Below are positions 50,401 through 62,400 of a DNA stretch of 64,000 nucleotides, piece after piece (within the stretch, counting starts at the first letter, position 1; each line of letters starts with the position of its first letter). Source of the stretch: Kryptolebias marmoratus (taxonomy: Eukaryota; Chordata; Actinopteri; Cyprinodontiformes; Rivulidae). Made by a program: the position numbers and the translations under genes. The notes under the pieces were generated by a model. The model was given only the letters and a program-made list of their open reading frames with translations, was not told the origin of the DNA and searched no databases. The stretch is from assembly GCF_001649575.2 (NCBI RefSeq), contig NC_051443.1:6129569-6193568 (forward strand), given 5' to 3'.

Positions 50401-53400
50401 AATGAACTTTGTGCTTTACACACCCGACAGACCTTTTGTATAAAAACAAAAATATCATGTAACAAAGTTAACAGAGTATTGAAAACAGAAGAAGATCTTA
50501 AACGCACAATATGACAACTGAAGTGGAATTTTGCAGAAAGGTAAAGTTCCTTGGCAGGTGTTTGCAGACATTCTTCTTTTCTCCGGTTTCACTCAAACAT
50601 TCACCTGAAACCGAGAGGACAGCATGTCAGCTGTAACGCTCTCAATCCTTCCCTTGTTTTCTGGTGGAAAATATTTAATTAAGGCTTTCTGAAGTTCCAT
50701 TTACCCTTTCTGTAATATGTTTTGCATTATTTTGTGATGGTTACAGATACTATGCGTGCTACAAAAAGGGATCTTTGGGGCTATTTTCCATTTAGCTTCA
50801 AATATATATTTTTTTGAAAGTTGTTCCACTGCTCTGTCTGTGTACCAGATGTCTCAATTTGGTTGTGACGTCTGTAGTAGTAGTTAGTATAAGATAATTT
50901 TATTTACATACTAGAAGCATGATGGAGTGATTAAAGTGATTTTAAAAAATGCACTCTTGATCATAATCTGGATCAGCACCAAAATGTAATTCATTGTTTT
51001 TTGTGACAACACCAACATTTCCTGAAAATTTCATCCAAATCTGTTCTCTAGTTTTTACCTGATCTTTGATAACAGACAAACAAACAAACAAACAGACACA
51101 ACCAAAAACATAACCTCACTGGCGAAGGTAATGAACATATAAACGCATCGCAAAATGAGTTATGAATAAATACTTAATGTAACTTTATGGCCAAAAGAAA
51201 TACATTTTGTGTTCTGGACACTGTAAATTTAGTGTATTTTATAAAAAGATAAGCCTGCTTCATTTGATCAAATGGAACCAGGATTTCAACCATAGACATA
51301 TTATACTAATAGACCACCTGTCCTCGCCTTCTCCGGTTGTTGGAAGTAGAAGCCAGCAGGAACTGTTCTACGGAGAGTACCATGTTGTATTTTTGTAACG
51401 AGTCTGTGCACTAAAGATGTGGGGCTTTAAGTCCTACTTACTCCCCCGCACACAATAGTGGTGTTAAATTAGCTTTATTTTAAGCATAATATGACTACCA
51501 TATTTTCCGCATTATAGGGCGCACTGTCAATAAATGGTCCATTTTCAAACTTTTGTCATATATAAGGCGCATTAAGCAAAACAAAACAGCCCCCTATCTT
51601 TTCAGAGAATACTGCACCGACGTAAGCGTCAAGTATAAACGCCTACACTACTGAGTGACGCTACAAGGTGCGACTATAATAGAGCCTTAATGCTGCAAGC
51701 AGTGCGGCTTTGTAGTTTACCAAAGTTGTACTAAAACATTACGACTTCTAACATATATAAGGCGCTCCGGATTATAAGGCACACTGTCGATTTTTGAGAA
51801 AATTGAAGGCTTTTAGGTGCACCTTATAGTCCGGAATATACAATAATAACAGCTAAACAAATGAATATTTGAACATACAGCAGCAAGGTAATAACTATGT
51901 GAATCAACCTGAATAAATTATCTAAGACATGCTTTTATTTTTTTAATAGAGACAATGTCTCGTTTGTTGGGCAGGACTTAAAACTTGTACTGGAACCAGC
52001 CAACAATGACACTGGTCCCAGTCTAGCTTCAGCTTTTGGGTTCAAGTTCAAGGTCTACTATATTAACAGTCTTTGATACCAACTATAACTAGGAAGCTAA
52101 TCCTAAGCTATCCTTAACTGTTAATGCTAACATTTGTAGGATTCCTCTCACTTTTTGCTACAGATGAGCCATGGAAATGACAGTCAGATACCAAAATGTG
52201 AATCGAAATTATTCTGTTTAAACATGGTAGGGTGAGAGAAAAGAAAAAGCTGACTGTTTGATAAAGGAAAGCAAAAAGAAAGTAAATACAGTCAGAAAAT
52301 GAGTCTGCTAAACTTTATGATTCTTTTAAGGTTAATAGTTTGTGGACAGTATCTCTCTGGTCTGTGACTATTGGAGACTAGTTGGTGAACATTTGTAAAG
52401 AAGCCTCCAAAATGTTTTAAAACGTTTGTGGGAATTCTCAATTTCATTCATCAATATATTAATGAAATTTATACGACAAATTCTCAGTCAGAATGGCTCA
52501 GTGGAGTAGTGGTTAGAGCTGTCGCCTCCCAACAAGAAGGTTGCAGGATCACATCCTGGCCTGGGGTCTTTCTGGGTGGAGTTTACGTGTTTGCTCTGTG
52601 CTCACGTGGGTTTACTCCGGATACTCCGGTTTCCTCCCACAGACCAAAAACCTGCTTTTTAGGTTAATTGGTAACTCTAAAATAAAACTTGCGACCTGTC
52701 CATGGTGTCCCACACAGTGACTGCTGGAAATGGGCACCAGCTCCCCACGACCCAGAAAGGAGAAGTGGGTAAAGACAATGGATGGACGAAATTCTCAGTC
52801 AATATAGAGGCAGAGCTGTTGCAGGCATTTTGAACCCTTTTTAATGTAGTTTCTGTAAATCTAGCTGTGTTTTTGACGCCTGCAGGGGAGTTCTCCGTAT
52901 GACAGAAAACATCTGGGGCTACAGCCACGAATGTCCAGGTTTAATCATGCTGATGATAAATAATAATTCTTCAAAACCGGCCCAAATCTAAATATATTCA
53001 TTTCAAACGTGACTGAAGTAGAGTAAATCATAAACGTAGTACTCTCGCATGTTTAGAGAGAAGGGAATAAATTCTCCAGGACTCTGATGTAAATGGAAAT
53101 AAAAGTCAAACTTTATTATCAAAAATGTCACATCTAATTACAGGAGTTCTCAACAGCCTTTCCTCTTTGGAAACTATGCTACAGTAAGACAACTGTGTGA
53201 CTCTGTGGCTGCTTCTACCTAGACTAAACACCTGAATGAATGGAATGAGCCTCCTGTCTCCTCTACAGAGCCCTTCACACTCAATGTTCGAATTCCCAGG
53301 GAAAGTTTACCCCACGACACAGATTCCAGAAACTTTAATTTTCACAAATTATCAAACAGAAGTTATTGTGACTCATAAACACCATTCATTAAACACTAGA

Positions 53401-56400
53401 AATTGTCTGTATTACAACAAACTAATGTGCATGGCCTAAAATACAGTTTGTGAGCAAAAACAGTCCTCGATTTTCCAAAAATTGGCCGCTCAAAACGTGG
53501 CCGCACGGCTCGCTGGTTGTACAACTCAGAATTCGGTGAGACTGCAGCTTTAAGTAGAAGTTCCATGAATCTCCTTAAATCAGGTATCAAATAGAAATGT
53601 TGTAGTTATTTTACATGTTGAGTACCAACAACAGAAGGCTGACACATTCTAACACTAAAGAGATTGTAAGCAAACTGTCGTTGTGAAATTAAAAGGAGCT
53701 CATTTTGTCAGCTCATGTTCGTTTCCTTTTGTTGTTGGAAGATCAGGTAAACCTGAGTTTTGTCTCCGTGCCGTGGATTTAGTTTCTGCCTGTAAGGCCG
53801 TAAACACACAGGATATTACAGCTCTTATTGAACCCGAACAGAAGGCGGGGGTGAATTCCTGTCCTCCTCCTGCCCAGCAGATGTTCGACGATAAACAGCT
53901 GCGGTTTTGTGTCTCTTCTCCAAGGTGTTGTTTCAGATTGAGGATGTCGGTTGCTTTGGGTTTCACTCTGGAGTTACATTTACGATGTTGTCGTGGAAAA
54001 GTAGCGTGTGGTTTATTTAGCAAACCCTACTGTAATTTTCAGTTTGCTCAAAGCGTTTCGCTGACACAACTCTGTTTGGGTCGAGCTCGACTCAATAAAA
54101 ACTTCCAAATTGGATTTGGAGTCGGCGAGAGAAAAGAGTGTAATAATGTTAATTTAATATGAGAGCAGGTAGAGTTTCCTCCATTGCAACTATTGATTTT
54201 TGTTTTTATTAAATTCTTCACTTTCATATTGGCTAATCTAATGCTTAACACTATATTTGTCTAAATTATTGACCTTTTCTTCATAAAATAATTGCAAATA
54301 GCAGATTTTTGTTTTTCAGTAGAGTACACCTGAAGAAATACAGAAGACAAAGATCTGATTTTAGTTAGAGCCATTTTTTGATTTTGAAAACTACCTAAAT
54401 TATTAACAGTTTATCAAAATAAATTATTTGTTTGATTTATAGCCTAAAAAAGTCTATTTTAATTTTATGCTTAAAGTGGGTTTGTGTGAAAAGCATTCAC
54501 TGAACTACCAGTATAGCTTTCTTAATAGTTATCGCCTACTGCCATGAAAGGTGGGCGAAAATTTAATTCTGCGTGTGTTCATGTGTTTTTTTGTGTGTCT
54601 GTTAGCAAAATATCTCATAAACCACTAGACAATATTCAGTTAAACTCTCAAAAAGTAATTATTGGATGCACATCTTCAACTCATTAACATTTGGAGTCGA
54701 CCCAATTCAAGATCTCGTCTGGTTGGGGCAAAGTTAGGTCCGCTTCATTTTAGTTCAAGCAGAAATCGTACTTCTGTCTGAAGAGGTTTTTGGCTGTGTG
54801 TGCATCTCTGCCTGTTAGCAAAATATCTGATGAACCATTGGGCAAATTTAAATGAAGCTCTCTCGAAAAAAAATCATTGAATTAACATCTACAAATGATT
54901 AACTTTTGGAGTCAACCGGATTCAAGATGTATGCCACCTTAAAAAGACAGAAATAGCTACAATTCAGTCAGTTTTAGAGATATTTAGCTGAAATGTGGTG
55001 TAGTTGTAGCTACAGCTGTTAATCATTATTCAAGATCTTTGCTTGGACTCAGCCCTGTTTGTCTGTAAGCAAAGTAACTCCTGAACTACTGAAGAAACTT
55101 TCAGGGTGTAATTATTAAAATAAAAATAACATCTACAACTGAGTCAACCCAGTTCAGATGGGCGCCGCAGTTCGTTGACATTAGCCAAGACCAAAATGGC
55201 TATAACTTAGTTAATTCTACAGATATTGATCTTAACTTTGATGTGGTAGTAGGTTATTCACAACAGATAATGTGAGAGTGACTTCTTGCATGACCTTTAA
55301 TGACCTCATGTTGTTAATAAAAAAGCTTTGTATGTCAGATTTGCTTTACATTCTAAGCTGCTGCTTTGATGCCCCCCCCCCCAAAATTCATTGTTCTTTG
55401 GGAAAAGTCAAAAGTAGCCCTTGCTGTTTCCCATGTTTGTTTTTATTTTTCTTCTCCATTCATTGATATCATATTCCACATGAGCAGACTTGTTGCACAG
55501 AATGGACTCTTCCTGTTTCTGTTCTGCTCTGTGTGGAGCCGTGGCTTTTCACTTGCCGTCCTCACTTCCTTGTTTTGTGGACAGATTGGTTCATTGTCCC
55601 TCTCTGTGCTTCTTATTCAGCACAGTGTAAAACTGTCTCATTTTACCGTCGTGACACCTGAAGAAGTTTTCATATCAAGCTGTTCGTAATGGTTCAACTT
55701 GAATAATTCTTTTTAAATAATATTACTGAAACAGGAAGCACATGTCAGTGGTCTGCTCACTGAGGTAAACTGCAGGTCAGGGATGTGGGGGAGGGGGTGT
55801 TACTTTTTAATGTCTGTTTGCTCTGTAAATATACTGTAGTTCTCTTTGATAAAGCCTTAAGCCTTTTGACACTAACTTTCTGAACTTTTATCTTTGTTGA
55901 AGAGGAAAAGCAACAAAGTTGCTCTGATGTTGAGACAAAGCTGCTGACAGTGGATCAGTGCAGGAACCAGGAAATATCTGCAACAGCTTGGGGGGTAAAA
56001 GGGACTCAGAAATGCCCCAGATACACACCAAGAATCATCCATCCATCCATTTTCTTTACCTGCTTCCCCTTTACTGGGTCATGGTAGCTGGTGCCTATCT
56101 CCTGCAGTCACTGTGCTGCCAGGTCGCAAGTCCATCACAGGGACACATATGCCCCTTTTCCACCGGCTCTAAAGGTCCCGGCTCCACTCTACTCGTCTTG
56201 CTTTGCATGCGATAACCCCCCCTAACACAAGGAGGCATTCCTCTGCTACCGACCAAACTGGCTAGTGGAAACACGATGCATTTTTTATAGAGCCAAGCAG
56301 AGTAGAGTTGAGTAGAGCGGGGCTTCTGAAATAGTGCCAGTGGAAAAGGGGCAATAGAGACAAACAACCATTCACACTCACACCTAGGGACAATTTAGAG

Positions 56401-59400
56401 TCACCAGTTAACGTATCATGCGCATTTTTAGTCTGTGGGAAGAAACCAGAGTACCCGAAGTAAACCCAAGCTTACACAGGGAGAATATGCAAACTCCACC
56501 CAGAAAGGCCAGGAGGCTATCCTGTGACCTCTCCCGATAGGTGAAAACAGACTATAAGATAGATAGGCATGTAGATACTAGCAGCTAACCATCATCAAAG
56601 TTAAAACATATTAAAAGGCCAGCATCACCTCCCCCTTTCCTCTCCCGTTCTAACTGTTGAGTTAAAGAGTCTAATGAGTTGTTTAGGCTATTGGTGGAGC
56701 ATTGCTGTGAAAGCAGCCGGCCACTGAATGTGCCCCTCTGCCCTGTGATGGTAACGTGCAGAGGATGTGTGGTGGTGTTAAACATGGTCTGCAGTCGAGA
56801 CGGTGTCCTCTGCTCCACTGCAGCCTCCACCACTGAGCCAGCTCTCCTGATCATCTTGTTCAGCCTCTGTGTGTCCCTCTTCCTGGTGGAGGCTCCCCAG
56901 CCTTTAGCTTGTGTTCCGTTGATTTCAGCCGACGTTCTGCTTGTTTTCTCTTTAACAACTCAATTTTAGCTTATTCAGCACTCTGCATCCACACTGCACT
57001 GTTTTCTTTAGTGTACAAAGAAGAGTGGTTTACTCATTTAGTAGTTAGTGGTTTATTAAATTATCTTTTGTTTTCTATAGTTCCTGTTGTCATGGAAACC
57101 AAAGTGTTTCACATAAGAAGAAAACAGCAGCAGCTAAAGGGCTTACTTTTTTATGGTATTTAGATTTTATAAAAACATGTTTTAAACCTAAACCCAACAT
57201 TGTATTCTATATATTAATTATTCAGGACAACGGTTGCATTTTTAAAACACGGGTGCAACTGGAGACCGTTAGCCGGTGCGCCGTTACCACAAACAGACTG
57301 ACATTTCAGGCTGTAGACGTCCCGCTGAACCAGTCCACCACTGTTTCAGACATGGCCACGATGAATATGATCGATCAGAAACTGCTGCGAATGCAGCGAG
57401 AGGCCATGCAGACAATGAGAGTGCTGATGGTAGAAAAAGCCTTTATGGTAACGTATAATCTGTGGCCGATGGACCGGGATGTTGTACTCCTTATTTCTAC
57501 AGGAACTTATTGCTTGTCCACCTCTTTCTGTCTCAGGGAGAAAAAAATAATGGCTTTGATGTGCTCTACCACAACATGAAACATGGACAAATTTCCACCA
57601 AGGAGCTGACGGACTTCATTGCAGGAAGGTGAGATAAGTTCTTGACATTTTTTCTTATGGAAGCAGTGATGACACTGTTTAACATGTCTTTCCTCTCTGT
57701 AGACCAAAGACATTTTGACTTTAAATAGAAAACTTGGCTTTAATAAGGACAGTTGCATTCCACTTCTGCACCTGAGCATGCAGCATATCTAGATTTACCA
57801 CTGCTAAAAGCTAAAAGTTAGTTTGAATTTATTTGTGATAGGTACTTCCAGTTCCTTGTATGTTCCTAGATGAGGGTGTTAATTATCACTTAGGGTTTGC
57901 CAGTTTGCCCCAGGAGCATGCCTTAAGCCATGTGGAATTTTTCTATGCAACTAACAATTCTCAGCCTCAGTATGTCTTAATCTACAAAAGTAATCTAACA
58001 AAAAGTAATCAGAAATGGGGGAAAAAGAAAGTCCATTTCTTTAATTTCTTGAATTTTACATATCAGGACATAAACAACAAGTGAACAGAAACACACAACA
58101 GATTCCACCATTTGATTATTTATCCAACAAAAACAAAGCCTAAATGAAAACCGGATTATAGAGGTTCTGCTGATCAGATGTATTGATTAACTGATCATCA
58201 TCATTGTGAACAGCTCTCTAAAAGCAGGAGTTTTGTCAGTTTGCTGCTCTGAAGCATACAGGTAAGTGTTAACACAATGCCAAGATGGAAAGACATCAGC
58301 AATGACTTAGAGAAGCAACTTGATGCCATCGATCTCAGAAGGGTTAAAGGTCATTTACAAACTGCAAACTGTTTGAAGTCCACATTCTACAGAGAGGAAG
58401 ATTATTCACAAGTGGAAAATATTTAGGACATCTGCCAATCTACACAAGAGGAGGTGTCCCAGCAAATTCACCCCAAGGTCAGACTGTGCAATGATCAGAG
58501 AAATTACCAAAAACCCAAGAGCTCCATTTGAGACTCTACAGGCCTCAGTGAGCAGGTTACAGGTTAAAGGTCATGACAGAACAATTAGAAAGGACTGAAC
58601 AAGTAGGACTTGTTTGGAAGGGTAGCAAGAGAAATCCTCTTCTGTCTAAACAGTACAGGGCTGCATGACTTAGGTTTGAAAAGTTTCATCTGAATGAACC
58701 ACAGAACTTCTGGAACAATGTCCAGATGAGTCAAAAGTAGAGATGTTTACCCTCAATGCACAATGCCATGATTAGAGAAACACCAAAACAGCATATCTGC
58801 ACAGACACCTCATACCAACTGACAGCACAGTGGAGGAGGGCTGATGGTTTAGGCTCCTAACAGTCATTGAGTCGATCGTTATTGGATGAACCTCTACAAC
58901 CTTTATCAAGTCAACCTGTTTCAAGATGGCTGCCACAATTTGGTGCGGTAGTAGTTATTAATTAAGAGAGCTGAGCAGAAACAAATGTCTGCAAATATGA
59001 AATGAAGCAACATTGGTCAGAAGAGTGGGCCAAAACTCCCCTACAACCATGTGAGAGACTGATAAAGTCCTAAAGAAAACCACTACTGAGAGTTTCTGCT
59101 CTACAAGCAGCTAGATCAGGGGCTGGACTTAATTCTTCACACACAGTTTTTCCATTTTGGCTTCATTTTTGTTTAATAAATAATGACATGGTGGAAACAC
59201 CTGTGTGTGTTTTTATTGTGTTCGGGTTTGAAAAACCCCTAAACTGAAAGTCTTTTTCCCATGACTGTACAAAGTGTCAATACCTGAGATTAAATATGCA
59301 CTTATTTATAATATAAATACAATTTAAATATAAAGTTATTTAAATAACAAGAAAAGTCTCTAGATCAGTTCAGTTTCTGTAGTCTTTATGAAAATAAACC

Positions 59401-62400
59401 AGATTTAGTCAGGTACAGCAGTGTTGTCAGTTCTTGTGAGAATAATGTGCAAACTGAACTTCTTTGTGCAATGAGCTTAGATCTAAACCCAGCTCTAACC
59501 TGCTTCATGTTGCACACCGTCAGTGTCTGCAGCTTAAAAATACCATAATGATAGCTTCTTTTCAAACCGTCCCCACCTTTCTGAAGACTATCTTCTCTGT
59601 GTGAAAGGTGTGTGTTTCTAACTCACCACATGATGCTGGAATTCAGCTGGAGTCATCTGTCTGCCAACACTTGACTAAGCAATCAGTTAATAAACTGTAA
59701 AAATTTAAAGCTTTTTTTTTTTACAATTACCTTGTGGTGTAATCCTGTAAACAATCTGGTTGGTTTAGTTAATTAGCAGAGTTGCTTTGGTAGATCACGC
59801 AAGCATTTATTTAAAAACACACACACAAAAATATCTATAACTCAGTCAGTTTTATAGTTACTGAGATAAAATTTGATGTGGTAGCAGCTGAGAATCACCC
59901 CCAATTTATAATCCAAGCGTCAGCGGATCACATGATGTCTGGTTATAAAACTTTACCATTAACTATTGTAGTCTGTCAGCACAATATCTAACCAATCACT
60001 GGATGGATTTCAATTAAACTTTCAGAAAGTAATCGCTGGTTGTACATCTACAACTAAATAACTTTGGATTGAACACAATTCAAGATGGCTGCCACAGCCA
60101 ATTGGCCTTTGAAAACTAAAAAAAAGACTATAATTCAGTCAGTTTTACAGCTGTTGAGGTAAAACTTGGTGTGCTTGGAGCTGAGTGTCTTTCGCAACAC
60201 ATACTTTCAGTCATACTCATTGCGCAAGATCTTTGCTTAAAAGTTTGGCATTAACTTTTGTACTCAGCCCTGTCTGTCTGTAAGTAAAAATTCTCAATCT
60301 CATGAACCTCTGAACACATTTTAGTAAAACTGTCAGAAAGTAATCATTGATGTACATCTACAACTCATTAACGATTGGCGTCACCCTAATTCAAGATGTC
60401 CACCACAGCTAATCCATGTTAGCCAACGCAAAAAAGGCTCTAACTCAATGGATTTTACAGATATCGAGCTTACATATGGTGTGGTAGTAGCTGAGATTCT
60501 TCCCTAACTCGTATTCTGAGAGCTAACAAATATTGCGTTATTGAATGAGATCATGCTATACCTCATGTTCTTGGCTGGATCAAAACTGCTTCATCCCTTC
60601 TTATCACAAGACGATCTTAGTCTAAAACCAGCGGGTGATGTGCATTTCTTCAAGGAATGTTAGGCTTTTAATTTATACATTAGTACAGATCCAAAAGGTT
60701 AAAATGAATAAAGATATGTATATAAATAACTTAAACACCTTTCTTTTTCTGAATAATCCTTGCAGTTGAACTAAATGGAAAGCTTGAATGCACTCTTTAA
60801 CTAACTTTATTTATAGAATAATTATACTATATGTATACTATACAATTACTTCTTACTTTGTGTGCTGTTGCTTTTTGGTGACAGACTACAGTGACCTTAC
60901 CAACTCGAAGCAACAATATTCGGTCTGAACTGTGGCTCCCTCTTGTGGTGAACACAGTCAGTACATTTGTTTGGTCTATTTTAGCAGCTTTTTGATTCTG
61001 TTCCCTAAAAGTTTTGTAAAGATGAGTCAGAACTGGATGTCTGAAGCCGCCCTTGGCACTGAATTAAGTATTTACACATCAGCCTTTTTCAGACCTTTAA
61101 AATTCATGCTGCTTGCTGTGTTGTATGTATCACATGATTAGTTTTTGCTCAGTTTTTATAAAATTGACTGAGTTTTAGTCATTTTTGTGTTCGCTAAAGT
61201 CAACTAGCTGTTGCGGCCTTATTGAATTGGGACTAACAGACACAGGTAAAAACATTATCACCCATTTTTAGCCTTTTGGCAGAGGAAGAGGAAGATCTAA
61301 TCTCTTTCTGTAACCTAAGAGCGAATATCTTTTTAAAGTAGAGAACTTTTGAGGAAAATGTAAAGGTTGCCGATGCTGCTGCTGCCTAAAAATTCAATAC
61401 CAACTTTTTTTGATGAGTCCTGCCCTCTCAGATGGAGGAGGAGCCCACACCACTCTTCATCAGACAGGCAGACAGAAACACAATCTAGAAATTGAGCCTC
61501 AAAAGACTGGGCAAAATCAATTAGCCTTTTATGTAAAAAAAATTTTTTAAAAATCCATACATGTACATTTTAATGTTTGTATTATACACTAATAGTATAA
61601 TTTTTCCTCCAGTATTGTCATTTTTTGTTATCTGTCTCTGTAAAGTCTGCTCTTTTTTTCTGTTTCAATCATTTTTTGAACTAGGAGACAAAAGAAAAAA
61701 CCCTGAACACCATGTAAATTTACATTAAAAATAAAACAATAATTTAAAATACATCTTTGTATTCAGACACTGAAAATGTCCCCCAAAGTTGACTGAAAAG
61801 TCTGAAAACTTATCTGCTCTGTTTGCGGCTCTCATCCACACACAGACAAATTTATTGGAGAGAAAACAATCTCTTTATTCTGATCCTGCCACCTTTTAAT
61901 TTAATTATGTGCTGAAGTGGTTAAGAACTGAGAGGAAATTTTAAATGGTATGGAAAGAAACACGTTTCGGGGGAATGTTCTTTCTTTGTATTTTCACATA
62001 TTAATGTGGACATTTTCGCCATCTAGTGGTAATGCATGGGTATTTCAGCTTTTTTATTAGAACATTTGGATGAAGACAAAAATATAAACGAAGGGAAAAA
62101 GAATTTGTTTAAAAAAATATCCAGAGTAATGTAGGCGGGGCCTTTGAGTCGGAAAAATTTGGGAATTAAAAAAAAAAAGGAATTGTGAAGGAATGTCTTC
62201 AAAGCATACTAATGCTAATATCAGCAGCATCTTTCTTGAACAGTTTTGTTCAATTAAATACACAGAAAATATATAGTCTTTATGTTTCTGAGTGTGTTTT
62301 GTTTTATTTGTCTCCCTTCAGGAGTGCCATAGAAGAGGCCTATGCCAGGTCAATGACCAAACTTGCCAAGGCTGCTGGCAACTTCTCCCAGCTCGGGTGA

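Noticed and set aside
53683..54162. 159-codon open frame in FCHO2 intron 1 as a gene
   Set aside because: No recognised motif, odd Cys-rich composition, no splice or promoter context.
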